In this document: one piece after another, positions 56,053 to 64,000 of the stretch
How positions within the stretch are numbered: position 1 is the stretch's first letter
Layout of the letters: every line of letters starts with the position of its first letter
Source: Acholeplasma laidlawii_A
Lineage (GTDB): Bacteria > Bacillota_I > Bacilli_A > Acholeplasmatales > Acholeplasmataceae
Strand: one strand, 5' to 3'
NCBI RefSeq assembly: GCF_030166555.2
Contig: NZ_CP126461.2
Length of the DNA: 64,000 nt
Notes under the pieces: generated by a model
The model's input: only the letters and a program-made list of their open reading frames with translations
Told to the model about the DNA's origin: nothing
The model's database searches: none
Position numbers and translations under genes: made by a program

Positions 56053-56798
56053 AAGATTATACGAAGATAAATCAAAAGATGTTTGATAAATGGGTAGAAG
56101 CAGGTTGGCAGTGGGGTATACCTATTACTAAAGAAGTATATGATAAAGCTAAACAAGGTATCTATGAAATATACCTTACACCTACAAAGAAAGTACCAAC
56201 TGACTGGTTAAAAGATATTAAGGGGAAACATATATTAGGTCTTGCTAGTGGAGGTGGCCAACAAATGCCAATTCTACAAGCCTTAGGTGCTAAGGTTACC
56301 TGCCTAGATATCTCAGAAAAACAGTTAGAAACAGAAAAGAAATTATCTAAAGAATTTGGATATGACATTAATTTAGTTCAAGCTGATATGACAAACCCAC
56401 TTCCCTTTCAAGATGAAACGTTTGATCTAATATTTTATCCAGTATCTAATGTATATATAGAAAAAGTAGAACCAGTCTTTTTAGAATGCTACCGCATAGT
56501 AAAAAAAGGTGGTGTCTTACTCTCTGGATTAGATAACGGGTTTAATTTTGCTTTTGATGATGAAGACGGGAAAATCTTATTTGATCTCCCATTTAATCCG
56601 CTTAAAGACATTGAACAATATGAGTATATGGTGAAGCATGATTACGGAATTCAGTTTAGTCATACCATGGAAGAACAAATTGGTGGTCAATTAAAAGCTG
56701 GATTTAGATTAGTAGATATATATGAAGATACGAATCTATCTGGTTATCTAAAAGAAAATAACATACCTAGTTTTTATGCAACAAAGAGCATAAAATAA
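56049..56798 (+). CDS. Class I SAM-dependent methyltransferase
   Basis: 249 residues. The SAM-binding motif is HILGLASGGGQQMPILQALGAKVTCLDIS (split) with LVQADMTNPLPFQDETFDLIFYP as motifs II/III. Methyltransf_11-type. Substrate unknown. Translationally coupled to the upstream protease-like gene (ATGA). Confidence 0.85.
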   Translation: MKDYTKINQKMFDKWVEAGWQWGIPITKEVYDKAKQGIYEIYLTPTKKVPTDWLKDIKGKHILGLASGGGQQMPILQALGAKVTCLDISEKQLETEKKLSKEFGYDINLVQADMTNPLPFQDETFDLIFYPVSNVYIEKVEPVFLECYRIVKKGGVLLSGLDNGFNFAFDDEDGKILFDLPFNPLKDIEQYEYMVKHDYGIQFSHTMEEQIGGQLKAGFRLVDIYEDTNLSGYLKENNIPSFYATKSIK

Positions 56799-56802
56799 AA
56801 AA

Positions 56803-56817
56803 AAGCCTTGATGGCTT
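56803..56817 (-). terminator. Terminator of tRNA-Thr
   Basis: AAGCC-ATCAA-GGCTT on the minus strand followed by eight T; a short but plausible terminator. Weak on the plus side. Confidence 0.6.
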
Positions 56818-56837
56818 ATTTATATACTTATTTTAAA

Positions 56838-56911
56838 TGGTGCCCAATGCAAGAATCGGACTTGCGATTCATCCTTACCATGGATGCGTGATACCACTTC
56901 ACCAATTGGGC
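56838..56911 (-). tRNA. tRNA-Thr (GGT)
   Basis: 74 bases with an encoded CCA. Acceptor GCCCAAT/ATTGGGC is perfect; anticodon stem CATCC/GGATG with loop ATGGTAA gives GGT; T-loop GTCCGATTC. An ATTATA at 56931-56936 (TATAAT on the minus strand) is its likely -10. Confidence 0.92.
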
Positions 56912-57077
56912 AAATTTAACATGCAAAATGATTATATCAAACAAAGATGTAAAAATAAAGTCTTTTGTGTAAACTTTACTTAATGTATGGGATTTTAAAC
57001 TAAAAGGCCTTGTAGTGCTAAAAAGATGAAATTAATGGTATTTATTCATTTCAAATAAATTTAATTATGTTTTTAGG

Positions 57078-57106
57078 TTGTGTTATCAAAAATTAAAGTG
57101 TATAAT
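57078..57106 (+). promoter_or_regulatory. Promoter of the cold-shock gene
   Basis: TTGTGT (57078-57083), 17-base spacer, TATAAT (57101-57106). The leader is about 45 bases. Confidence 0.5.
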
Positions 57107-57157
57107 GATTCTAGGTTTGAGAAAACCAAGAGATCTAAAGAAGGAGTATTGCATTTA

Positions 57158-57355
57158 ATGAAAGGTACTGTTAAATGGTTCGATGCAGGTAAAGGCTACG
57201 GCTTTATCACTGCAGACAACGGTAAAGATGTATTTGTTCACTATTCAGCTATTCAAACTGATGGTTACAAATCCCTAGCTGAAGGCGACCAAGTAGAATT
57301 CGAAATTAAGTCAGGCGATCGTGGAGATCAAGCGGCTAACGTTTCTAAAATATAA
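57158..57355 (+). CDS. cspA: Cold-shock domain protein
   Basis: 65 residues, a complete CspA-type OB fold: MKGTVKWFDAGKGYGFI (RNP1) and DVFVHYSAI (RNP2). Binds single-stranded nucleic acid as an RNA chaperone. Start 57158 follows AAGGAG; in-frame starts upstream are inside the leader. Single gene with its own terminator. Confidence 0.96.
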   Translation: MKGTVKWFDAGKGYGFITADNGKDVFVHYSAIQTDGYKSLAEGDQVEFEIKSGDRGDQAANVSKI

Positions 57356-57373
57356 TTCGCTTAGGTAAATGTA

Positions 57374-57402
57374 AGAGGTTTAGAAATAAACCTCTTTTTT
57401 TT
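57374..57402 (+). terminator. Terminator of the cold-shock gene
   Basis: AGAGGTTT ... AAACCTCT with a six-base loop, then seven T. Confidence 0.9.
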
Positions 57403-57445
57403 ATGTTTATTTTTGGTATAATCAATTGTAAGGGGCGATGCGAGA

Positions 57446-58177
57446 ATGAAGCTAGATCTATTAGAAGTGGATAAAGTCCACTTTAACGAATTAAGGGAAC
57501 ACGCAGATGAACAATCCTATAAAGATTTAATTCAAAATTTTATCTATCAGTTTACCTATGATTCCATCACGATTGAAGGTAAAAATGCTCTAGCCAAGCT
57601 GGATGTAGAAAATTTATTAAATAAAAAGATTATCGTTACCCAATTACCAGAGCGTGAACAAAAAGAAGCTTTAAACTATCAAAATGCTTTTGATCATGTC
57701 ATGAAATTGGTATCCTCTAGAAAAGTGTTGACAGAAGATATATTAAAAGACTTACATGAAATGTTAGTCAGTGGTATATTCTTAGGTGGCCAATACCGTA
57801 AGGTAAACATTCAAATCAAACATAGTATGCATCAACCACCTGATTATGTAAAGGTCTATGACCGTATGGCTAAATTCTTTTATGATTTGAAACATTTTAA
57901 AGGAACTACACTTCAAAGAGCATGTTTTGCACATGCACAAATCTTTAAAGTATATCCGTTCTTGGAAGGTAATGGACGTTTAGCTAGATTAGTGTTAAAT
58001 TATATTCTATTATATGATGGTTATATGCCTGTATCGATTCCAGTTTCTGAAAAAGAAAACTACCTAAATCATATAGATATATTTAAAGAAGAGAAGGATT
58101 TATCACCGTTTGTGGGATTTATTGAGAAACTCTTATTAGAAGCATATGAAACCTATATAGAACAACTAGAAAACTAA
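57446..58177 (+). CDS. Fic-domain protein with catalytic His replaced by Tyr
   Basis: 243 residues. The Fic motif HPFxxGNGRxxR reads Y170-P-F-L-E-G-N-G-R178-L-A-R181: the catalytic His is Tyr (codon TAT), everything else is kept. An N-terminal inhibitory motif, S40-I-T-I-E44-G45, matches [S/T]xxxE[G/N], so this is a class II-like Fic. Active Fic enzymes AMPylate proteins; without His the usual transfer should fail. RBS AAGGGGCGA. No antitoxin gene is next to it. Confidence 0.88.
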   Translation: MKLDLLEVDKVHFNELREHADEQSYKDLIQNFIYQFTYDSITIEGKNALAKLDVENLLNKKIIVTQLPEREQKEALNYQNAFDHVMKLVSSRKVLTEDILKDLHEMLVSGIFLGGQYRKVNIQIKHSMHQPPDYVKVYDRMAKFFYDLKHFKGTTLQRACFAHAQIFKVYPFLEGNGRLARLVLNYILLYDGYMPVSIPVSEKENYLNHIDIFKEEKDLSPFVGFIEKLLLEAYETYIEQLEN

Positions 58178-58233
58178 AATCCTCTAGAAGGATTTTTGTT
58201 TTATGTGATATAATTTTTAGTAGGTGAAAAGTT

Positions 58234-59085
58234 ATGAAATTAAAAATTGGACAATTAAATGAACTACAAGTTGTAAGAAAAACAGATATCGCGTATTTAT
58301 TAAAATCAAGTGATGGTGAAGAGGTTTTCTTACATCAAAATGAATCAGATCACAGAAAATTAGAGCCCGGACAATTTGTCGATGCCTTTTTATATTTTGA
58401 CGCTAAAGGGCGTTTAGCTGCAACGCTTCATGAACCCTATGTAACAGCGGGCAACCCCGGTGTTTTAAAAGTGGTAGCTGTTAAGCCCGGTTTGGGTGTA
58501 TTCTTAGATTTAGGTATTTCAAAAGACGTCCTATTATCAAAAGATGACTTACCAGTTGATGAAAGTTTATGGCCACAAGTAGATGATCAAGTATATGTGG
58601 ATTTACGTGTTAAGGCAAGATTAACTGCACGACCGATTCCTTATAATGAAATTCGTTTAATCACTGGAAACTTAAATGTAGGTGATGAAGTTTCAGGTTT
58701 TGTTCAAGTCATTGGTAATATTGGGTATTTTATATTAACTGATGAATTTAATTTAGTATTAGTTAAAAAGTCAAACGTTAGAAAAGCATACCGTTTAGGT
58801 GAAATCTTAAAGGTAAAAATTACTTATGAAACACCAAGTGGTTATGAAGGTAGTTTAATTGATTTTAAAGAAGTTGTTCGTGTAGATGATTCTAAACTCA
58901 TTATGGATGTTTTAGAAAAAGAAGGCGGTAGAATGCCGTATGATGCAACAACAGATAGTGAAACCATTCAAAAGGTTTTTGGACTAAGTAGAAAATCATT
59001 TAAACGTGCATTAGGTTTATTATATAAAGAAAGAAAAGTAAAATTTGAAGGAAATGAAACAATTTTGGTGAAATCAAATGAGTAA
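58234..59085 (+). CDS. cvfB: CvfB-like S1-domain RNA-binding protein
   Basis: 283 residues. Three S1-type modules and a C-terminal winged helix in CvfB/YitL order: QNESDHRKLEPGQFVDAFLYFD; PGLGVFLDLGISKDVLLSKDDLP; a third at ~145-210; and LGLLYKERKVKFEG near the end. Affects virulence factor expression in Staphylococcus; here probably a general RNA regulator. RBS GTAGGTGAAA. It overlaps proS by 8 bases. Confidence 0.88.
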   Translation: MKLKIGQLNELQVVRKTDIAYLLKSSDGEEVFLHQNESDHRKLEPGQFVDAFLYFDAKGRLAATLHEPYVTAGNPGVLKVVAVKPGLGVFLDLGISKDVLLSKDDLPVDESLWPQVDDQVYVDLRVKARLTARPIPYNEIRLITGNLNVGDEVSGFVQVIGNIGYFILTDEFNLVLVKKSNVRKAYRLGEILKVKITYETPSGYEGSLIDFKEVVRVDDSKLIMDVLEKEGGRMPYDATTDSETIQKVFGLSRKSFKRALGLLYKERKVKFEGNETILVKSNE

Positions 59086-60502
59086 AAATAAAAAATTAGT
59101 TGAAAGCATTACATCAAGAGATGTAGACTTTAGTCAATGGTATACAGACCTTTGTCTAAAAGCAGAGTTAATGGATTATTCTAATACACAAGGGTTTATT
59201 ATCTATAGACCTTTAGGATATGGTATTTGGGAAAATATCCAAAACTACCTAAATAATGAATTTAGAAAAACAGGGCATCAAAACGTATATATGCCCATGT
59301 TAATTCCAGAAAGTTTATTCCAAAAAGAAAAGGATCACGTTTCAGGTTTTGCACCTGAAACAGCGATGGTTACAACAACAGGGGTTGAAAATTTAAGCGA
59401 GCGCTTAATTATTCGCCCTACATCTGAAGTATTATTTGGTACACATTATAGTAAAATTGTTAAATCTTATAGAGATTTACCAAAAATGTATAACCAATGG
59501 TGTTCTGTTGTTCGCTGGGAGAAGACTACACGCCCATTTTTACGCGGTAAAGAGTTTTTATGGCAAGAAGGTCACACAGTTCATGCAACTGCCCAAGAGG
59601 CTAAAAAAGAGACACATCAAATGCTAGAAGTGTATGAGAAATTAGGTAAAGAGTTACTAGCTATACCATTTGTTACTGGACGTAAAACAGATAAAGAAAA
59701 ATTTGCTGGTGCACTTGAAACTTATGCGATTGAAGCATTAATGCATGATGGCCAAGCACTACAGTCTGGTACATCACACTATTTTGGTAATGAGTTTGCT
59801 CATGCCTTTGATATTAAATTCTTAAATGATAAAAATGAATTAGAATATGCATATCAAACTTCTTGGGGTGTATCTACAAGACTTATTGGCGCTATCATTA
59901 TGGTGCATGGTGATGACAATGGATTAGTATTACCTCCATATGTTGCACCAACTCAAGTAGTTATTGTACCAATTAGACCAAATGAAGAAGTTTTAAGTGC
60001 GGTTAAACAAATTGAAAATGAACTGTCAGATAAATTTAGAGTATTTGTCGATGATTCTGATAAATCACCTGGATGGAAATTTAGTGAACACGAAATGAAA
60101 GGTGTACCACTACGTATTGAAATCGGTCCAAGAGATTTAGAAAACGGTCAAGTTGTTGTAACATTTAGACATAACTATGAAAAATATACAGTAGCACTTA
60201 CTGATTTACATAAGTTTGTTGAAGATGGTTTAAAAACAATGCATGAAGCAATGTATCAAAAAGCATTAGAAGCTACAACAAGTAGAACTTATGAAGCGAA
60301 AAGCTATGACGAATTTAAAGCATTCTTAAAACAAGGCGGATATATTAAAATGTCAACTTGTGGCGAAGAAGCTGAAATCCAAATTAAGGAAGAAACAGGT
60401 GCTACAGCACGTGTGATCCTAGATGAACCACTACTTACAGAAAATTGTCCAGTAACTGGTAAAAAAGCTACTCAAACAATTCTTTTTGCAAGAGCATACT
60501 AA
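59078..60502 (+). CDS. proS: Prolyl-tRNA synthetase, archaeal/eukaryotic-like (type 3)
   Basis: 474 residues, the short ProS without the editing insertion. RPTSEVLF, RWEKTTRPFLRGKEFLWQEGHT, GTSHYFGNEFAHAFDI, WGVSTRLIGAIIMVHGDDNGLVLPP (split) and the C-terminal extension ending in TQTILFARAY with a Tyr end are typical of type 3. It charges tRNA-Pro. Co-translated with cvfB. Confidence 0.96.
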   Translation: MSKNKKLVESITSRDVDFSQWYTDLCLKAELMDYSNTQGFIIYRPLGYGIWENIQNYLNNEFRKTGHQNVYMPMLIPESLFQKEKDHVSGFAPETAMVTTTGVENLSERLIIRPTSEVLFGTHYSKIVKSYRDLPKMYNQWCSVVRWEKTTRPFLRGKEFLWQEGHTVHATAQEAKKETHQMLEVYEKLGKELLAIPFVTGRKTDKEKFAGALETYAIEALMHDGQALQSGTSHYFGNEFAHAFDIKFLNDKNELEYAYQTSWGVSTRLIGAIIMVHGDDNGLVLPPYVAPTQVVIVPIRPNEEVLSAVKQIENELSDKFRVFVDDSDKSPGWKFSEHEMKGVPLRIEIGPRDLENGQVVVTFRHNYEKYTVALTDLHKFVEDGLKTMHEAMYQKALEATTSRTYEAKSYDEFKAFLKQGGYIKMSTCGEEAEIQIKEETGATARVILDEPLLTENCPVTGKKATQTILFARAY

Positions 60503-60512
60503 TAACTATAAA

Positions 60513-60556
60513 AAGAAGCAGAAATATCAAATTAGATATTTCTGCTTCTTTGTTAT
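60513..60556 (+). terminator. Terminator of cvfB-proS
   Basis: A 16-pair stem, AAGAAGCAGAAATATC with GATATTTCTGCTTCTT, six-base loop, then TGTTATTTATTT. Confidence 0.9.
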
Positions 60557-60739
60557 TTATTTGATTGGTGTGATTATCGATGGAACTAATGCCATCTTTA
60601 CAAAATAATACCTTAGAAAAGTTAGTATAATCACTAGATTCATAAAATGGTTTCATAAGTATAATAGAAACCAAAAAAGAAAAGAGACAAAATATTTTGT
60701 CTCTAACTTGAATGTAATTCACTTTTGTTCTTTTTTGGG
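60557..60739. other. Intergenic stretch without recognisable genes
   Basis: No credible coding frame. A perfect 22-base palindrome at 60683-60704 (AGAGACAAAAT and its complement) is followed by T on the minus strand and may be a stray minus-strand terminator. Confidence 0.5.
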
Positions 60740-60768
60740 TTGCAATTAAATACTTTTTATTTTATAAT
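60740..60768 (+). promoter_or_regulatory. Promoter of the trpB T-box transcript
   Basis: TTGCAA (60740-60745), 17-base spacer, TATAAT (60763-60768). Confidence 0.7.
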
Positions 60769-60777
60769 TAAATAAAT

Positions 60778-61060
60778 TCGAAGAGGCAAAATAGTAACAA
60801 GTTATTTCTTTATGATAAGCGAGCTTACCAATGGTGAAAGGTAGGTATAAATGAAACCTTGTGAATGGGATTGCGGAGAAGCAGTTGTGAAAAGATTTGA
60901 TTCAGTAGCAAATGACGATATACCCCACGTTATAGGGGTTAACATATTAATAACTTAAATGTTAGCGTATGTGAAAGAGGGAAATCTTTTTAGATTTCTA
61001 AATCAGGGTGGCACCACGATATATTCGTCCCTTACATGGATAACCATGTAGGGGTTTTTA
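60778..61060 (+). promoter_or_regulatory. T-box riboswitch, tryptophan-specific, upstream of trpB
   Basis: T-box AGGGTGGCACCACG at 61005-61018; specifier loop GAA-TGG-G with the Trp codon TGG at 60866-60868. A long stem I and the usual stem region between them are visible. The terminator hairpin at 61027-61054 (CTTACATGG/CCATGTAGG) runs into TTTTT. Specificity matches trpB downstream: expression should rise when charged tRNA-Trp falls. Confidence 0.9.
61027..61060 (+). terminator. Terminator hairpin of the Trp T-box
   Basis: CCCTTACATGG with CCATGTAGGGG, four-base loop ATAA, then TTTTT. Confidence 0.85.
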
Positions 61061-61101
61061 ATTTATCTGTTTATTTAAAATTTAAAAGGAGAAATAAGAA
61101 A

Positions 61102-62277
61102 ATGGAATTTGGGCAATTTGGTGGCGCATACTTACCACCGCACTTATTGGTAGCAATTAAAGAAGTAGAGGATGCATACAATAAATTTAAGGATGATCCT
61201 GCATTTGTTGAAGAATTTAAAAGGTTGTTAAATACCTATGTTGGCAGACCTTCTAATTTATATTTTGCAGACCATCTAACAAAAAGTCTTGGTGGAGCAA
61301 AAATATATTTAAAGCGTGAAGATTTAAATCATACAGGCTCTCATAAGATTAATAATGTTATTGGGCAAGCATTACTTGCTAAACGTATGGGAAAAAAGAA
61401 ACTGATTGCTGAAACAGGTGCTGGTCAACATGGGGTTGCTACTGCAACTGCAGCTGCACTACTAGGTTTAGAGTGTGAAATTCACATGGGTGCAGTTGAT
61501 GTAGAAAAACAAGCACTTAATGTATATAAGATGCAACTATTAGGTGCAACAGTTGTAAGTGTTCAAGAAGGATTAAAAACACTTAAAGAAGCTGTAGATA
61601 GTGCTTTGATTAAATGGAGTACTGAATATGAAACGACATTTTATTTAATTGGATCTGTGGTTGGACCACATCCATATCCTATGATGGTTCGCGATTTCCA
61701 AAAAGTTATTGGTATTGAAATTAAGGAACAAATACTAAGATTAGAGCATAGACTACCAGATTATGTAATTGCATGCGTTGGTGGTGGATCGAATGCTATT
61801 GGTGCGTTCTTTGAGTTTATTCCAGATAAATCTGTGAAACTTGTCGGTGTTGAAGCACTTGGTAAAGGGTTAGATACAAACTTACATGCTGCTACAATGA
61901 CACTTGGTCAAACAGGAGTTATTCATGGAATGAAGACTAAAGTATTATTAGATGATAAGGGTGAGATTTTACCTGTATATTCGATATCGGCAGGATTAGA
62001 TTATCCTGGTGTAGGTCCAGAACATGCATATTTAGATGAAATTAAACGTGTAACTTACTTTGGTGCAACAGATGAAGAAGCTGTACAAGCATTCGAGTAC
62101 TTAACACTTATAGAAGGTATCATACCTGCAATAGAATCCTCTCATGCTCTATCCTATGCAATATCGCTTGCAAAAACATTACCAAAAGATCAGATTATTG
62201 TAGTTAACTTATCAGGTCGTGGTGATAAAGATGTTAAGCATATTGCTAGGTTTAGAGGTTTTGATATTGTTGATTGA
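61102..62277 (+). CDS. trpB: Tryptophan synthase beta chain (solitary)
   Basis: 391 residues, full length. N-terminal FGQFGGAYLPP, REDLNHTGSHKINN (the Lys forms the PLP aldimine), ETGAGQHGVATATAAALLG, CVGGGSNAIGAFFEF (PLP phosphate), and LDYPGVGPEHAYL. It makes Trp from indole and serine. No trpA or other trp gene is adjacent, yet a Trp T-box controls it. Start 61102 follows AAAAGGAGAAA. Ends in TGA. An indole-salvage role is likely. Confidence 0.94.
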   Translation: MEFGQFGGAYLPPHLLVAIKEVEDAYNKFKDDPAFVEEFKRLLNTYVGRPSNLYFADHLTKSLGGAKIYLKREDLNHTGSHKINNVIGQALLAKRMGKKKLIAETGAGQHGVATATAAALLGLECEIHMGAVDVEKQALNVYKMQLLGATVVSVQEGLKTLKEAVDSALIKWSTEYETTFYLIGSVVGPHPYPMMVRDFQKVIGIEIKEQILRLEHRLPDYVIACVGGGSNAIGAFFEFIPDKSVKLVGVEALGKGLDTNLHAATMTLGQTGVIHGMKTKVLLDDKGEILPVYSISAGLDYPGVGPEHAYLDEIKRVTYFGATDEEAVQAFEYLTLIEGIIPAIESSHALSYAISLAKTLPKDQIIVVNLSGRGDKDVKHIARFRGFDIVD

Positions 62278-62330
62278 AACAAAATAAGAAGACTTAATTG
62301 ACTTCTTTATTTTTAATAGATGTATAAAAT

Positions 62331-62384
62331 AGATGGTGTAATCTATATGCCTATCAATTAGGTGGTGGTACACCATCTTTTTAT
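62331..62384 (+). terminator. Long-loop hairpin downstream of trpB
   Basis: AGATGGTGTA pairs with TACACCATCT over a 28-base loop, followed by TTTTATT. A smaller weak hairpin (AAGAAG/CTTCTT, 62285-62306) ends in TTATTTTT just before it. Either can end the trpB transcript. Confidence 0.55.
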
Positions 62385-62499
62385 TAACTAGGAAAGTGCG
62401 TCAACTCCAAAATTCAAACATCCTTAGTCGAAAAATAAGTATGACAAATCTAAAACACCTATTCATTGCTAGGCAACTTAAACACGATGAAACTATTTA

Positions 62500-62772
62500 T
62501 TATTTTGTGCATTTTAAAACTTCTTGATAAGTAATAGGATTAAGATCAGAATCGACAATAACCTTAGGACATAAGATACCTTTTAATTTGGTGTGACTAC
62601 ATTTAGGACAAGCTAAGGCAAGTAGTGATTTATAACCGAAGTTTAGTAAGATCAAAATATCGTGTGGCAAATTTTCTACATAGCCACACTTACAACAAAC
62701 CATATCGACTGATGGGTCTTTATAAAGTGTATCAGAATCATTTAAGTCAAAGATTTTACGGACCCATCTCAT
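62500..62772 (-). CDS. Small zinc-ribbon protein, unknown
   Basis: 90 residues. Two cysteine knuckles, CCKCGY and ACPKCSH, about 30 residues apart, suggest a zinc ribbon. The second in-frame ATG (62772) is preferred because GGTGA precedes it; the first ATG (62787) would add five residues and has no ribosome binding site. No family recognised. It follows the esterase gene on the minus strand at 100 bases and could be co-transcribed. Confidence 0.6.
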   Translation of the reverse strand: MRWVRKIFDLNDSDTLYKDPSVDMVCCKCGYVENLPHDILILLNFGYKSLLALACPKCSHTKLKGILCPKVIVDSDLNPITYQEVLKCTK

Positions 62773-62876
62773 CAGTTTTATCACCATAAAGATTTTGATA
62801 AAAACTCAAGTTCCGAAACTATTTGGGTAAAACAGACACATAAATAAAAGGGGGCGAAGTCACCTATATTTTATAT

Positions 62877-63647
62877 TTAACGCATGAATTGTACAAACTC
62901 AGACAACTGAGAAGCCCAAAGTGTTTCATTATGTATGCCACCTTCATAAACCTTATAAAATATAGTGTTTACCAGTGGTTTGATATGTTTATAAATCTTT
63001 TTAGATACGTTTGTGTAATCTCTGTTTGCTTTATGATCGTTTTTACCAGATTCATTTGATCCGACTGTAATGAAATACTTTTGATGAATATCTGGTTTTA
63101 AAGTATCCAGTAAATTGTCTAGGGCAGCCGGATTCCAGGAAGCTGAGGTTGATAGACAACCAATACCGCCAAATATATTAGGATATTTTAATCCACAATA
63201 TAAACTAATTAATCCCCCTAAAGAAGAACCAATGATGTATGTATCCTCTTTATCTTTTTTGGTTTTAAATTTAATATCAATCCAAGGCTTTAATTCTTCA
63301 ACGATGAATCTTGCATACTCTTGGCCAAATACAGGTACTCTAAATTCATCAGAATAGGTTTTATAAATGGTTGAATTATCAAAGGGTGCATATTCATCCA
63401 TGCGATACTTTGTGTTATCGATACCTACGATAATATGTGGTTCAATTAAACCAGCTTTAGTAAATCTTTCATACTGTGTATGTGCATCCCAAATTTCCCC
63501 GTAAGAAGATGCTTCTTTAAAAAATAAATTTTGTCCATCATGCATGTAGAGTACCTTAAAGGGACCCTTATGATTATCAGGTATATAAACAGATATATTT
63601 CTTTTTTGGTTTAAGATCTTGGATGTAACTTTAAACGTTTTTATCAT
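62877..63647 (-). CDS. Alpha/beta-hydrolase esterase (esterase D / enterochelin-esterase-like)
   Basis: 256 residues. The N-terminal beta stretch FKVTSKILNQKRNISVYIPDNH is followed by VLYMHDGQNLF and the nucleophile elbow YIIGSSLGGLISLYCG; a C-terminal GGIHNETLW supplies the likely His. Family members cut acyl, siderophore or feruloyl esters. Start 63647 follows AAAAAAGGGGAAAG; an upstream in-frame start lies inside yidD. It overlaps yidD by 17 bases. Confidence 0.85.
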   Translation of the reverse strand: MIKTFKVTSKILNQKRNISVYIPDNHKGPFKVLYMHDGQNLFFKEASSYGEIWDAHTQYERFTKAGLIEPHIIVGIDNTKYRMDEYAPFDNSTIYKTYSDEFRVPVFGQEYARFIVEELKPWIDIKFKTKKDKEDTYIIGSSLGGLISLYCGLKYPNIFGGIGCLSTSASWNPAALDNLLDTLKPDIHQKYFITVGSNESGKNDHKANRDYTNVSKKIYKHIKPLVNTIFYKVYEGGIHNETLWASQLSEFVQFMR

Positions 63648-63873
63648 TTTTCTTTCCCCTTTTTTTTGGTACTGGATCGTATTTAGGCTTAAAAAGCGGA
63701 TTACATGTAAGAATCCTTTTGCTGGTAAGTAAACTTGCATAAATGAAATTATGTGTCTCATAAGCCTCTATTGCATAGTGGCTACAAGTTGGTGTGTGTC
63801 TACATTTATGAGATTTTACTGGTGATAAAGTTTTTTGGTACCAACGAATGGCTTTTATAGCATATTTTTTCAT
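63631..63873 (-). CDS. yidD: Membrane protein insertion efficiency factor YidD
   Basis: 80 residues. AIRWYQKTLSPVKSHKCRHTPTCSHYAIEAYETH is split by conserved Cys and His; it supports YidC-mediated insertion. There is no Shine-Dalgarno, and a TATAAT on the minus strand (63883-63888) ends only about 9 bases from the ATG, so the mRNA may be almost leaderless. Confidence 0.92.
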   Translation of the reverse strand: MKKYAIKAIRWYQKTLSPVKSHKCRHTPTCSHYAIEAYETHNFIYASLLTSKRILTCNPLFKPKYDPVPKKRGKKNDKNV

Positions 63874-63940
63874 AACGTACTTATTATACTATAAAAAGGG
63901 TCTTTTAAAAAATTCACATATATTTTATTTATATTAAATA

Positions 63941-63992
63941 TTGATAAAAAAATAAGGTGTGATATAATAAAAGTACAATGTAAACGCATACA
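63941..63992 (+). promoter_or_regulatory. Promoter with downstream cre-like site for a gene beyond the window
   Basis: TTGATA (63941-63946), 16-base spacer, TATAAT (63963-63968). TGTAAACGCATACA (63979-63992) matches the cre consensus at 13 of 14 positions and begins about 11 bases after the -10, a roadblock position. Confidence 0.6.
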
Positions 63993-64000
63993 TATATAAG

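Noticed and set aside
60468..60722. Minus-strand open frame of 84 codons after proS
   Set aside because: It runs through the proS terminator and the end of proS; no ribosome binding site, no recognisable motif.
62432..62525. Short plus-strand frame (about 29 codons) overlapping the end of the zinc-ribbon gene
   Set aside because: Too short, no ribosome binding site, and it overlaps a better-supported minus-strand gene.
1..64000. Mycoplasma-type code (TGA as tryptophan)
   Set aside because: Tryptophans in conserved motifs are TGG, and several genes (GH4, Yip1, the HExxH protease-like gene, trpB) end at TGA exactly where their families end or where the next gene starts.
1..64000. CRISPR arrays, prophage, insertion sequences, rRNA
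   Set aside because: No regularly spaced direct repeats, phage structural genes, transposase or rRNA sequence was seen on either strand.

Overview
The window looks like a chromosome segment from a low-GC, wall-less relative of the Firmicutes, most likely Acholeplasma. It is strongly AT-rich. PolC, the T-box leaders and the ribosomal and tRNA genes are of Firmicutes type. TGA is used as an ordinary stop (the GH4 gene, yip1, trpB and the HExxH protease gene all end in TGA) and tryptophan is TGG, so this is the standard code and not the Mycoplasma/Spiroplasma code. The genus is an inference; no 16S gene is present.

Layout. 1-12.7 kb is housekeeping: the 3' part of polC, a YccA/Bax-inhibitor-like membrane protein, a Phe T-box with pheST, then rlmN-rsgA-rpe-thiN, rpmB on the minus strand, and fakA. 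This order matches the Bacillus rlmN-to-fakA block but lacks prpC-prkC and yloU. 12.7-15.4 kb is a small decayed patch: tRNA-Leu, an inverted-repeat element, a NUDIX gene with three in-frame stops, a GNAT gene with an internal deletion, and an intact DUF2130 gene.

15.4-52.6 kb is a large sugar and peptidoglycan-fragment salvage region, nearly all on the plus strand. It holds a lipoprotein and a secreted phosphodiester glycosidase; a MurR/RpiR-type regulator; an overlapping operon anmK-GH4-GHL10-large surface GHL10-AmiE-like hydrolase; a surface protein behind two cre-like operators; and then one very long operon. That operon has two solute-binding proteins, two pairs of ABC permeases, accessory membrane proteins (NHL/TPR, Yip1, DUF5696, YesL), namZ, nagZ, a murK-like kinase, murQ, a GNAT gene, nagB, a ROK-like kinase and a PIG-L deacetylase. 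Read together, the surface proteins would capture and trim glycans, the ABC permeases would import them (the ATPase gene is not here), AmiE/NagZ/NamZ would cut muropeptides inside the cell, MurK/AnmK would make MurNAc-6-P, MurQ would remove D-lactate, and a deacetylase plus NagB would deliver fructose-6-P. A cell with no wall of its own would therefore be feeding on the walls of others. cre-like sites lie at most transcription starts in this region.

52.6-64 kb returns to mixed functions: an Ntdp-type phosphatase gene frameshifted at a run of nine A, a pgpA-like gene, a sirtuin without zinc cysteines, tRNA-Gly and tRNA-Thr (minus strand), an HExxH membrane protein and a methyltransferase, a cold-shock gene, a Fic-like protein lacking the catalytic His, cvfB-proS, an orphan trpB under a Trp T-box, a zinc-ribbon protein, an esterase and yidD. 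The window ends with a promoter and a cre-like site for a gene lying outside it.
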